DNA of 64,000 bases, taken from assembly GCA_029931535.1 (NCBI GenBank), contig JAQPZY010001555.1, forward strand, positions 1,405,001 to 1,469,000, written 5' to 3'. A program made the translations under genes and the position numbers. Source of the stretch: Margaritifera margaritifera (taxonomy: Eukaryota; Mollusca; Bivalvia; Unionida; Margaritiferidae). The notes beneath the pieces were generated by a model that saw nothing but the letters and a program-made list of their open reading frames with translations, made no database searches and had not been told where the DNA came from. Below are positions 37,011-48,100 of this stretch, piece by piece (positions within the stretch are counted from its first letter, which is position 1; each line of letters begins with the position of its first letter).

Positions 37011-37060
<50 letters not shown>
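36937..37060 (+). ncRNA. Hammerhead-ribozyme-like module 1, followed by (TA)n
   Basis: The sequence ccttacgaagagctggttta / gctcgaaacgttagg can pair gagct with agctc as stem II and supplies GAAAC. The first core box reads CTTACGA where a hammerhead needs CTGANGA, so the G is lost and activity is doubtful. It continues through an aattttagtgtcattata end into (TA)n at about 37014-37060. Penelope-like elements are known to carry hammerhead motifs in their terminal repeats; the assignment here is inference. Confidence 0.55.
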
Positions 37061-37066
<6 letters not shown>

Positions 37067-37152
37067 TATCTGTTGAAAATGTAAATATTTATTGTTGTAA
37101 ATCTGCCATGTTTTTTTGTGTGTGTTTGTCTCTTTGTATGTATTTCATTGTT

Positions 37153-37411
<259 letters not shown>

Positions 37412-37429
37412 TTTCTTTCACGGAACTTT

Positions 37430-37915
37430 TGATGTATTCTTTTATTCTTTGAATCAATGAGAGACCGGTGCTAGACAATCATATTTTGGAAGTTTTCATT
37501 TTCATTTTTTGATCACTAAGTTCTAATTAGCATTTTACTCGTTTTTATTGTTATCGTTTCACTATCTTTGACCAGACAAGTTCTGTAGGAAACACTTCAG
37601 TCATAAGAATTGATTTCCATGTTGTCCGATGACTGTTTCGTGCCACGTACGGCAGCTTCGTCTACGCCCCTATGTGTGTACTGAATGGTCAGGATGAGCT
37701 CAATATTTACACAGAAATGTATTTGAAACGCCACCTACAAGTGTATTGTCATTATGCTTGCCGACTAGAGCATCAATGCTTAGTCAGGTAATGTTGGTCC
37801 TTTCATGCTACATACAGTCAACACGGGGCATATGAAAAAGACGTGGGAGCCTTCTTTTTTAACCTATCAGGCATATCAAATAAATGTACACAACTGAACA
37901 ATCGTATTCCTGATT
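37430..37915. other. Unassigned stretch
   Basis: No feature recognised. Confidence 0.35.
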
Positions 37916-37919
37916 CTGA

Positions 37920-38140
37920 AAGCGGCGGTAGTGATTACGGTGTTGGACCAGTGACCAGAAGGGTGTGGCTTTGATTCCCAGTATCGGGTCAGCCCAGATC
38001 GGCTACCGAGGTGTGTCGTTGGACAAGGCATTTTACTCTACTTGCCTCAGCACAATATAACCTTCAGGGTGCTGCTGTATACAATACCATGCAAATGATC
38101 CGTCAGACACAATACAATTCTTAATCAGGCGAGATGAGTT
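37920..38140 (+). mobile_element. tRNA-headed SINE
   Basis: The head has a weak A-box (gcggtagtgattacggtg) and a B-box-like ggctttgattccc about 40 bases on. The body contains cgttggacaaggcattttac and acttgcctcagc, close to a gtccttgggcaaggcac-type block that recurs in SINEs of many marine animals. It ends near aatcaggcgagatgag, followed by a 22-base T run and 8 G (38140-38168). Confidence 0.68.
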
Positions 38141-38425
38141 TTTTTTTTTTTTTTTTTTTTGGGGGGGGTGCATCTTTTGACATTACTTTAATATTTGCTG
38201 GTCCATTGCCGAATAGCCCCAATAAGAATTGTTCTACTTGCTTCCGAAGGAACACATTTTTGTTCTGAAATTTTATGAAAACCAGGTGTACTTCAAAACG
38301 TGAAAAAGCTTATCATTTACCATTATAAGTGTTTCTGTTCATTATATAAAATACGAACGTATATATGTACAGACGGAAGATTTGATGTTAGGAATGGAAA
38401 TTTCAATAGGAATTAATTTTTACAA

Positions 38426-39740
38426 ATTACAGTTGCACTCAGGTTAGGAGCTATAGTACTGACGCTGATTGTATTCAAAATTTCCTGACACCTCCTCCCC
38501 CTCAAAAAGCAAAATCTATATAAGTTCTGACTTCGTGGGGGAAAATATGTGTCCGTAGAAAATAAGCCTTCCTACAAACCCTTACCAAACATACTTAAAT
38601 ATACTTTACATTCTATCAAAAGTCATTATAACTCCGTAACCATGATGTAGGAGTTCCATCAAGGTATCAAATCTTCATTAAAATTTTTTGAATACTAACG
38701 TTTGGTGCCCTGCCAAGCAAATTAATCTAGGTAGCTGCCTTTTTATGCTGAAGGTTCTGCACATGCAGCCGACTGATAGTTAGATACCGTCCGCTCCAAG
38801 GCTGATAATGTTCCAAACTTATAACGAGAGGATTATATAGTCAGATGAATAAGGCTATTTTCTGTAAGATATGAATATCTTTCTCAGCATTAAGCCTTTT
38901 GTGACCACTGAGTACAATAAGAAATTTCAACAATCCCATAATGCTCTTTTGAAGCATATAATATGCGCCATGACACAACTATTGATTTATATGAAACTCA
39001 TCAGCTTCATCGGTTCTATCCCTGTTCAAACTGACAAATTTATCCACCACATATCAGAAATAGTAGTTAATCTTTGTTTTCCGAGATAACGTTCAGCCTT
39101 CTCGTTGTCTTTTCTGCGCTGATGAGTGTAAAGTTATATAAAGTGCTTAGTATGAAATATAAATAAATTCTGTTTGCAAATGATTGCCATGAAACAAGAT
39201 TTGGTTACTGTCGTTTTCTCACAATTTCTGACTGGAGGTTATACAAGACTCTGCGAATATCGTTTGTCACACTTTCTGACGAGTCTCGATGAATAAAGAC
39301 GGTTAAAATCGTTTGTCACACTTTCTGACGAGTCTCGATGAATAAAGACGGTTCAAATCGTTTGCCTCATTCGGTCGATCCTTGCCTCGTTACTAGTTGG
39401 TTTGACATCAATCAATCAGCACTGTTTCATATTTCACCAGGTCAGAGAAAGTAAGTATTAAGTTAAGCCTAATCACTTCTGTTTATGATTTTTACATCTT
39501 TCACGACTATCTTTCTGCTGAACAAACAATGAAATAATAAATAAAAGAACACTTTTCTGTCTAAGATGTCTTCATGAGAGAGGAAAAATTCTCACATTTG
39601 GTTTATTTACACACCAATAGAAATACATGCACGTATAAAACAATATTATAGATATATTAGTAACGAAAGAAGACTCAATGGGTAAAGACAATAATGATTT
39701 TTATACCCAGATGACGGACATATAAATCTCGGAACAGAAC
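38426..39740 (+). mobile_element. Dispersed repeat, copy A (longest copy)
   Basis: The left part (38426-38490 and 38619-39000) matches copy B at 42092-42880 (shared aggagNtatagtactgacgc, ataactccgtaaccatgatg, gagttagatacc, cgagaggattatatag, gcatataatatgcgccatga). The right part (39065-39740) matches copy C at 30540-31240. A 49-bp block is duplicated locally at 39250-39360 (tgtcacactttctgacgagt). No protein domain or long inverted ends are seen. It may be a large non-autonomous element. Confidence 0.85.
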
Positions 39741-39863
39741 ATAACTCTGTTTATTTGACGTATGCAGAAAAGCACATAATCAATACAATACATAATTCAC
39801 ATACAATACACTGTTGCATAAATGAATTAATAATGGCGATATGAACATGTGTACACATAAATC

Positions 39864-39865
<2 letters not shown>

Positions 39866-39931
<66 letters not shown>
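39866..39931. repeat. (GA)n microsatellite at the 3' end of the LINE
   Basis: About 33 GA units. On the LINE strand they read as a Leu-Ser run appended to the last coding block, just before the apparent element end. Confidence 0.97.
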
Positions 39932-39936
<5 letters not shown>

Positions 39937-40387
39937 GAGAAGATAATGTAAGTTGGAATGCATTATACACATATTTACCTAGGTATTTTACAGTTGTTAA
40001 ATCTTCATTTGTAAATAATTGTAATAGTTTATACATGCTTGGTTTCTGCCAATAATAAGGATCAATACAAGATTTTCTAAGTGAGAGGTATAGAGGACAG
40101 ATTAAGACAAAATGGTATTCATCTTCGACCTAATTATTTACACAAAGTTCACATTTCCTTGCATGCTGTTCATTTACTACATGCCTACCAGTCTCGGTAC
40201 TTAATGGGTTTGAGTTAAACCATTAATTGACTCAAAGCCTTTCTGTGGCTGGCATTAGCAATTATTCTAATATAAGAAGCGCTTTCGAAGATATCTTTTA
40301 TATCTATACATATGCAGATCTCCAGTCAGAATGAAATATATATTTTAGTCTTTGGTTAAAAAACAATAACAAGGAAGATATCTTGAC

Positions 40388-40492
40388 TGAATTATGGTAA
40401 TACCAGACTGAATTAGGGCAATACCAGATTGAATTAGGGTAATACCAGACTGAATTAGGGTAATACCAGACTGAATTAGGATAATACCAGAC
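40388..40492 (-). repeat. In-frame 21-bp minisatellite inside the LINE
   Basis: Five units of 21 bp (plus strand tgaattagggtaataccaga plus c) translate as VWYYPNS x3, IWYCPNS, VWYYHNS. They lie directly after the conserved GFGEVW of the LINE's C-terminal region, keeping the frame open. The unit begins with the VW of GFGEVW, so the array grew from element sequence. Confidence 0.92.
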
Positions 40493-42091
40493 TTCTCCAA
40501 AGCCTGAAATCAATAGTATATTTGTCACATTAGAAACCCAGTTATTATAATTCTTTCTTTCGCAAACGGTAAGCACTAATTGGTGTATTTTTTCGAAGAA
40601 TACAATTTTTAGTGTTTAGCAATTTGAATCAGTACTTAATGATTCGCACATATCTATTTACATAAAATGGATATCGGCTCAACTCTCCATATACAAACAT
40701 ATTGTTGGTAGAAAGTTTAACATCTAGTAACCACTTGCAATATTTTCTATGTACCCATTGTATATTTTCTTATTTAAAAAATCCCCAAATTTTATAGTAG
40801 TAAGACAAAATAAGAGATACAAAAGAATCAAACAAATCACACATTATATTCACTGGACATCGTAGATTATTAGTATTATTCAGAAGTACGTTCATTGCTT
40901 TGACACCTTATCTGTAGCGCAACGAAACTAGCCTCTGTTGGTAAAAACAAGTCCTAAATAATTAATATTATCCACAATGTCTAGAAACACATCTCCGTAC
41001 TTAAATAAAACGTCTAGTCTTCTAAACTCTTTTGTAAAAAATCATAACCTTTCTTTTATCAATATGTACAAATATATTCCATCTTATACAGTATGCATGT
41101 AACTTATCTAAGGATGCTTGTAGACCATCGACTGTCTCTGAAAATATCACCGTAGCATCGGCAAACAATAAAAGATATAAAGCCATTTCTTCAAAAATGA
41201 TGCCCGCCTCTATATGTGATTGTAATGCAATGTCCAGATCATTAATATAAAGAGGAAACAGAAATGGAGAGAGACTTTCTCTTTGAAGAAGCCCAAGTGA
41301 ACAATCGAAATAGTCTGAGTGCGAGTTTAAGTACTTTACACATGACTGCATTGAGATGTAAATAGGTCATAGTATCGTTAACATCTTCCCAGTCACTCCG
41401 CATTTTACTACTTTTTGCCATTGACTGGTCATTTCTACATAATCAAATGCTTTTCTAAAATCAATAAAGGCACAACAAAGCGTTTTCTTTTCATCGAGTA
41501 GCTCTTGAACACAAAATTTCATATAAAAATGGCGTCTACTGTTCTATTCTTCTTCTCAAAATCAAATTATGCATCAGTAATAACATCATATTTAATAGCC
41601 CAAGAGGAGAGTCTTTGATGTAATATGCTAGTGAAAACGTTTCCTATACAGCTAAACAATGTTATCCCTCTATAATTATTTGCATCAGATGGATCACCGT
41701 TTTAAAACAAATTGCTATAATAAGACATTTGCTCCATATCATTTTAAAATATCATGCTAAATATTATTTTAAAAAGTTTCAGCGTGCAATTTGATAAAAG
41801 TGGGAATGACTCAGTAATGTATTCATTCAAAACTGCGTCGAGACCTGGTGCTCTATTATTGTTTCATTTTTTTTTTTACAGCTGAGCCAAGTTCTTCAAT
41901 TGTAATTGGAGCATGCTACTCTGCACATATGGGTTCGCTGAAATACTCAGTTATACCTTCGTCTTGTATGCTTATACTCTGCTCTAATTGACCAGTATTA
42001 TTTTTTGGCAAAGCTGTTGCGAGTTTCTTAAAATATTCATAGAAATCACAACAATCATTGGAATATTTTCGTTTCTTTGTGATCATTTTGC

Positions 42092-42171
42092 AAATTACAG
42101 TGTTACACTCAGATTAGGAGATATAGTACTGACGCTGATAATATTCAGATTTCCTGACCTCCCCTCCACCG

Positions 42172-42255
<84 letters not shown>

Positions 42256-42429
42256 ATCTCTCTATATGTGTACGTGTGTGTGTTTCTCTCTCTATATATA
42301 TGTGTGTGTGTGTATCTCTCGCGCTCTCTCTCTCTATATATATATATGTGTGTATCTCTGTCTGTCTATCTGTCTCTATCTGTATTTCTGCCTGTCTGTC
42401 TGTCTGTCACTCTCTCTCTCTCTCTCTCT

Positions 42430-42490
<61 letters not shown>

Positions 42491-42880
42491 CGATAAAAGC
42501 TAGGAAAAGTGATTATAACTCCGTAACCATGATGTAGGACTTCCATCAAGGCATCAAATCTTCGTTCAAAGGTTTGAATACTGGGTGCACTGCCTGGTAA
42601 ATTAATCTGTTTATGCTGTAAGCTGCAGTATATGCAGCCATCTGAGAGTTAGATACCGTCTGTAAGGCTGACATAATCCCAAACGTATTACGAGAGGATT
42701 ATATAGTGAGATGAATATGGATATTTTCTGAAAGATATGATTATCTATCTCAGCGTTAAGCCTTTTTGACCAACTGAGTACAATAAGACATTTGAATAGC
42801 TATATAATTTACAATCTTGTATTGCTCTGCTGAAGCATATAATATGCGCCATGACACAACTATTGATCTATTGCGTACTG
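42092..42880 (+). mobile_element. Dispersed repeat, copy B, split by microsatellite expansion
   Basis: Starts gcaaattacagtgttacact and matches copy A (38426 on). Homology pauses at 42165, where copy A has only about 130 bases, and resumes at 42502 through 42877. It lacks the right part found in copies A and C. Confidence 0.85.
42172..42487. repeat. Compound (TA)n-(TG)n-(TC)n-(TA)n microsatellite
   Basis: TA, TG, TC, TA, TG, TC, CTGT and TC runs end in a second long TA run. Absent at the equivalent position in copy A, which has only a short tatata. Confidence 0.97.
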
Positions 42881-42884
42881 AGGA

Positions 42885-43200
42885 CACATTATCCTGATTT
42901 AATCAGGCGATAGGGTGCACTGTGGTTGTTGTGGGTAGTAGTTGTAGTAGCAGAAACATCTCCAAACTCCTCATTTTAGTCCTCATCGCACGTGTATGGC
43001 TACATAAGCTACTGAATTTGATGGAGAGGTCTTGTCCACAAACTATGGCTGATAATCAACTCAAGATAAGAGGATGCTGAGAGCAAGAAATGAAATGCAT
43101 CCTTTAAAGAAGATACTGACATCCATCACCAAAAATAAAGTGTTACAGATTTTATACAAAGTTGCTGTATGAACTACATGTGTAATCTGATTTAAAATAA
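42885..43200. other. Unassigned stretch
   Basis: No feature recognised. Confidence 0.35.
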
Positions 43201-43332
43201 GCAATTTTATGGGAGTCCCCTTTGCAATTTCTTTTCAAATGAAGAAATTGTATGGGAGCCCCCTTTGCTAGTTCTTTTCAAATGAAGCAATTTTATGGGA
43301 GTCCCTTTGCTAGTTCTTCTGAAATGAAGCGA
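43201..43332. repeat. Tandem repeat, ~44-bp unit, 3 copies
   Basis: The unit is gcaattttatgggagtcccc, tttgctagttcttttcaaat, gaa. Confidence 0.93.
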
Positions 43333-43334
43333 CA

Positions 43335-43755
43335 CTTTTGAGTATGTAATATTCTACACAATGACCTCTGCAGCAGTGTAATTCACTATACATATATTTT
43401 TCCCATTTGGATATTTACGTGTATATCAATGAGTAATCCATTTCTATGGGAAGTGTTTCAAGGAAAAGTTTGGGAAAAGGAATCAAACTTTCAACTTTTG
43501 GAAAGTCTTGCTATTGTGGCAATAAAAGTACTACAAAATGTCCCTATTATGTCTCTTTATGTATGTCAGGTGAAAATACAAAATAAAATTGATATGTCAC
43601 GGTTTTGTTTCCATGTGATTAAAGATATTTAATGCACCTCACTGACAGTGGAAGACGTTTTTTTTAATATGAAATATTCAGGCATCTACGACATACATTG
43701 ATGGATAATTTTTATTATAGCCCATGAAGACAATATGAAATGTGCACAAAGGAAT
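43335..43755. other. Unassigned stretch
   Basis: A 67-codon plus-strand frame (43429-43632) has no recognised domain. Confidence 0.3.
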
Positions 43756-43761
43756 AACAGG

Positions 43762-43860
43762 TCACGGTAAAGAGAATAGATGTATAAATAATCCATCTAG
43801 AACACCAAAAAGTCACGGTAAAGAGAATAGATGTATAAATAATTCCATCCAGAACACCAA
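43762..43860. repeat. Tandem duplication, ~51-bp unit, 2 copies
   Basis: gtcacggtaaagagaataga, tgtataaataat(t)ccatc(t/c)agaacaccaa appears twice, followed by a short TA run near 43881-43892. Confidence 0.95.
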
Positions 43861-43899
43861 TCTTTTAAGTGCTAGTTCTATATATATATATATTTGTTA

Positions 43900-44170
43900 A
43901 AAAATTTAATAATATATATCCTAAAAGCTTATTTATTGAATTAACAAGATAATGAAAAAAATTAGGTTATTTAGAAATAAAAGAAAAAAGAAACAAAAAA
44001 ACAAGAGGTGAAGATTAACAGTTTTTCCATCATTATCCCCCCCCCCCCCGACTTTATCATAATTTCGACACAGAAATTTTGACCTTATTCTGTAAAAATG
44101 TTTATCGGTAAATTAGTTGCTACGGTTGGTTAATTAAATTAATTCTCCTTTTGGCAAAATACAATTTTAT
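43900..44170. other. Unassigned AT-rich stretch
   Basis: Contains an A-rich run (43975-44005) and an 11-base C run (44039-44049). Confidence 0.4.
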
Positions 44171-44172
44171 GC

Positions 44173-44285
<113 letters not shown>

Positions 44286-44689
44286 ACGACATTAATACTA
44301 TTTTTTATTTATTTATAAAATTCGCAAAAAACACTCCCAAGTTCACAATACTGTTTATCAATCAAATTTGTTTTTATTGGTGTAACATGATTTCTGTATT
44401 GGTCCAGCAAATGTGGTAGTTGAATTTTATATAGATAAGAAAATAAATACTTGATTTGTGTCTCTGCATTAAAATGTGATTATAACATGATTAAAAAAGT
44501 TAATGAGAAACTAAATATTGACTGTAAATGACAGTATGGGATTATTTATTGTTGTTGTCATAAGAATATTCAGTTAATATATGTTATCTGTGTTTCTATA
44601 TCTGTGGATTTACCTTCTCTGACGACTTCATTGGGAAATTAACTTCCTTGCATGATAAAGGAATCTCGTTATTTCGTGAGCAGTATAGG

Positions 44690-45010
44690 AGTCGCTATGG
44701 TGGGATTTTTGTTACTATGGGAAGGAAAGGGAAATTTAACATTCGGGTTGGGTCACTATGAGAGAAAGGGAATTTAACATTACGGTTGGGTCGCTGTGGA
44801 AGGATTTGGGTTACTATGGGTAAAAAGGGAAAATTAACATTACGATTGAATACTTTGGGAATCTATGGGAATCAAACATTAGCGTTTGGGTCACTATGGA
44901 GCTTATGGGAATTTAACATTACATTTGAAAAGGTGTGTGTGTGTGTGTGGGGGGGGGGTTTGTGAATTTATTTTACATTACGTTTGGGACGGTGTGGTCC
45001 TTTATGGAAA
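44690..45010 (+). repeat. Degenerate ~40-bp repeat array, left arm of a large inverted repeat
   Basis: Recurring gggaatttaacattacggtt / gggtcactatgg units with variable linkers; ends with acggtgtggtcctttatgga. The same units run in the opposite orientation at 45545-45965. A TG run and G9 interrupt it near 44934-44959. Confidence 0.88.
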
Positions 45011-45290
45011 TTTAAACAAAATAGGGCAGACAAATACACGTAATGACAGACAAACACATACGTTTTAGAGCTGAGATAAATAGTGGAAAAATCCGAGGTA
45101 TGATTTTATGCTTAGAGTGTATTTTTAGAACACGGAACGTACCATAGAGATTCGATTCTATTTTGTATAATCCAATAGAAATGTTGACATTATTCCAGGA
45201 ACATAGCTCCAAAAATGTATCTACTTTGTCAAAAACAAAGAATGCACGCAGTGTCGGTTTGCTATATTCATATTAAATATATTAGTAGTG

Positions 45291-45293
<3 letters not shown>

Positions 45294-45377
<84 letters not shown>

Positions 45378-45379
45378 CA
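45294..45379. repeat. (GA)n microsatellite
   Basis: About 40 GA units with one AA interruption, located in the loop between the two inverted arrays. Confidence 0.98.
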
Positions 45380-45544
45380 GATATTATAAAATGTAATCAA
45401 ATTTCCACATTGCTTTTCAAGTTCTTAAAATACACCCTAAACATAGAATCATACTTCGGAAATTTCCACTGTTTATCCAAGTTGTAAAAAGTATGTGTTT
45501 ATCTTTCTTTAAGTGTATGCGTCTGTCTTTCCATCCTGTTAAAA

Positions 45545-45965
45545 TCCCCATAGAGGACTATGCCGTCCTAAAGGTAATGTTAAATTTCCATAACCACCAT
45601 ACTGCCCCAAATGTAATGTAAATTCCTACAAGCCCCTTAAAAGTTATATTGCAGTAGACTCCATACCGATTCAAAGCTAATGTTAAATTCCCCTAGACTC
45701 TATAATGACCCAAATGTTAATGTTAAATTCCCGTAGGCTCTATATTGACCTAAATGCTAATGTTAAATTCCCATCGGTTCCATACTGTACCACCGTAATG
45801 TTACATTTCCAACCCCCCTCCTCATAATGACCCAAATCTTCCCATAGCCACACAAATTTAATGTTAAGTTTCCCTTTCCTCCCATAGTGACCCAACTGTA
45901 ATGTTAAATTTCCCTTTCCACCCATAATGACCCAACTGTAATGTAAATTTCCCTTTCCCTACAAA
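45545..45965 (-). repeat. Degenerate ~40-bp repeat array, right arm of a large inverted repeat
   Basis: Plus-strand units read aatgttaaatttcccttt, cctcccatagtgacccaact and variants, the reverse complement of the 44690-45010 units. The inner end (ccatagaggactatgccgtc) pairs with the inner end of the left arm (acggtgtggtcctttatgg). Confidence 0.88.
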
Positions 45966-46055
45966 GTTATCAAAGTCGCCCACTTCTTTTGTGAATATAC
46001 TAGATTCCAGTAGGTGTCTTTATTTACCGTTTAAGAAACTTTTCCGTTCGTTGCT

Positions 46056-46740
46056 GATATAAGAAAGAAAGTACAAATGTCAGCTAATGCAGGGTTTTGT
46101 TCAACATGCCATGATATAAGAAAGAAAGTACAAATGTCAGCTAATGCAGGGCTTTGTTCATCATGTCATGATATAAGAAAGAAAGTACAAATGTCAGCTA
46201 ATGCAGGGCTTTGTTCAGCATGCCATGATATAAGAAAGAAAGTACAAATGTCAGCTAATGCAGGGCTTTGTTCAACATGCCATGATATAAGAAAGAAAGT
46301 ACAAATGTCAGCTAATGCAGGGCTTTGTTCAACATGCCATGATATAAGAAAGAAAGTACAAATGTCAGCTAATGCAGGGCTTTGTTCAACATGCCATGAT
46401 ATAAGAAAGAAAGTACAAATGTCAGCTAATGCAGGGCTTTGTTCAACATGCCATGATATAAGAAAGAAAGTTCAAATGTCAGCTAATGCAGGGCTTTGTT
46501 CAACATGCCATGATATAAGAAAGAAAGTACAAATGTCAGCTAATGCAGGGCTTTGTTCAACATGCCATGATATAAGAAAGAAAGTACAAATGTCAGCTAA
46601 TGCAGGGCGTTGTTAAACATGCCATGATATAAGAAAGAAAGTACAGATGTCAGCTAATGCAGGGCTTTGTTCAACATGCCATGATATAAGAAAGAAAGTA
46701 CAAATGTCAGCTAATGCAGGGCTTTGTTCAACATGCCATT
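46056..46740. repeat. Satellite-like array, exact 57-bp unit, 12 copies
   Basis: Units of atgtcagctaatgcagggct, ttgttcaacatgccatgata, taagaaagaaagtacaa are almost identical. Variants include tcatcatgtcat in the second unit and gcgttgttaaac in the tenth. The period is a multiple of three, so one frame reads a 19-residue repeat MSANAGLCSTCHDIRKKVQ for 179 codons, ended by a TAA in the tenth unit. An in-frame stop lies eight codons before the array. No unique coding sequence flanks it, so I call it noncoding. Confidence 0.97.
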
Positions 46741-47090
46741 CAGATTTCGTAAAAGTAAAGAACATCATCAATATCGGATGGATTAAAAATAGAATTGCTT
46801 TAGATTTCCCAAGGTTAAAAGAGAACACCAACACCAAACTGTCAGATCTTTGCATGTTACGTCAAAGAATTGCGACACGTCTAACATATTTTCACAGAAA
46901 CAATTTTATCGCAAAAAAATATAAGCTCTCGACGTGTTCCGACAAAATATTTTTACCCCCTTTTTCCCCCATATAATTTCCTTATAAATAAAATTTAGAA
47001 GTGTAATTGCTTGGTTTACAAAAGTCTTTTGCAAAATCGACGGATCGCTCGCTGTTTGTTGAAAAGTATTTGAAAAGAAAAATGCGAATG

Positions 47091-47698
47091 TTTTGTACCG
47101 ATAGGGGTATTTGAAGTTCAAAAATAGTTATGACCCTGCATCAAAGTTTGTACCGATAGGGGTATTTGAAGTTCAAAAATAGTTTTGTCCCTATATCAAA
47201 GTTTGTACCGATAGGGGTATTTGAAGTTCAAAAATAGTTATGACCCTGCATCAAAGTTTGTACCGATAGGGGTATTTGAAGTTCAAAAATAATTTTGTCC
47301 CTATATCAAAGTTTGTACCGATAGGGTATTTGAAGTTCAAAAATAGTTTTGTCCCTGCATCAAAGTTTGTACTGATAGGGGTATTTGAAGTTCAAAAATA
47401 GTTTTGTCCCTATATCAAAGTTTGTACCGATAGGGGTATTTGAGGCTCAAAAATAGTTTTGACCTTGCATCAAAGTTTGTACTGATAGGGGTATTTGAAG
47501 TTCAAAAATAGTTTTGTCCCTATATCAAAGTTTGTACCGATAGGGGTATTTGAAGCTCAAAAATAGTTTTGACCTTGCATCAAAGTTTGTACCGATAGGG
47601 GTATTTGAAGTTCAAAAATAGTTTTGTCCCTGCATCAAAGTTTGTACCGATAGGGGTATTTGAAGTTCAAAAATAGTTTTGTCCCTATATCAAAGTTT
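47091..47698. repeat. Tandem array, 55-bp unit, 11 copies, with alternating dimer pattern
   Basis: The unit is gtttgtaccgataggggtat, ttgaagttcaaaaatagttt, tgtccctatatcaaa. Units alternate between a ga(c)c(c/t)tgcat ending and a gtccctatat ending along most of the array, so the effective repeat is about 110 bp. The fifth unit has lost one G. Confidence 0.96.
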
Positions 47699-47880
47699 TA
47701 CAGGGACAGATCAATGACAGTCTAGTGAATAAAAGAGGTATGTCTCAGTTTTAACTAAAAAGAAATTGCAGTGGTATACATCTGTATCGTGTTAGAGGCA
47801 AGAAGTTTTAGCTTCCACAAAGCGCAATAATGCAGACAGATCTTGAATACATGAGTAACTTTAGCTTTATACGTATGACT

Positions 47881-48100
47881 TACCGTCTATACTCACGTAT
47901 AAGTCAATATCAACTGCAAACTGCATAGACCCAGATCTGCAGTCGTATAATGCGCTGGCAGATCTGGGTCTATGCAGTTTGTAAGGGCTAATCAGTAAAA
48001 CAAAAAACGTAGACCCTAATCTGCCGGCCCATTATGCGACGGCAGATCAGGGTCTATGTTATTTACATTTGGATCTGGATTTACGCGAGTATATACGGTA
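47881..48100. mobile_element. Foldback MITE with TA-flanked inverted ends and two nested hairpins
   Basis: The ends are inverted: taccgtctatactcacgtat at 47881 pairs with ttacgcgagtatatacggta ending at 48100. If the outer TA is the target site, the ends start CCGT(C/A)TATACTC, a Tc1/mariner-like arrangement. Inside are two hairpins: a perfect 24-bp stem (47917-47940 with 47958-47981) and a 19-bp stem with two mismatches (48008-48026 with 48040-48058). Both are built from related catagaccc(a/t)gatctgc sequence. No coding sequence. Confidence 0.85.

Larger units (their letters stand above)
39833..42085 (-). mobile_element. Decayed LINE, reverse transcriptase to C-terminus
   Basis: In order on the minus strand, GDPSDANNYRGITL is near 41650-41700, followed by ITDA.FDFEKK with stops around 41570. 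A 109-codon frame (41022-41351) carries GLLQRESLSPFL, LYINDLDIAL, LLLFADATVIFSETVDGLQA and WNIFVHIDKRKVMIF. The catalytic FADD reads FADA (Ala at about 41154-41156), so it is dead. Then come WVSNVTNILLISGFGEVW (about 40490-40540), a zinc-knuckle region KCELCVNN...EDEYHFVLICP (about 40092-40160) and a C-terminal KLLQLFTNEDLTTVKYLGKY (about 39960-40030). The N-terminal endonuclease is not visible. The element sits between dispersed-repeat copies A and B. Confidence 0.88.

Noticed and set aside
38426..42880. LTR retrotransposon with flanking direct repeats as LTRs
   Set aside because: The direct repeats are of unequal extent, the interior is a minus-strand non-LTR element, and no gag, protease, integrase or primer-binding site is seen.
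46077..46616. 179-codon Cys-rich repeat protein
   Set aside because: It covers only the 57-bp array, has an in-frame stop shortly upstream and another inside the tenth unit, and has no unique domain.
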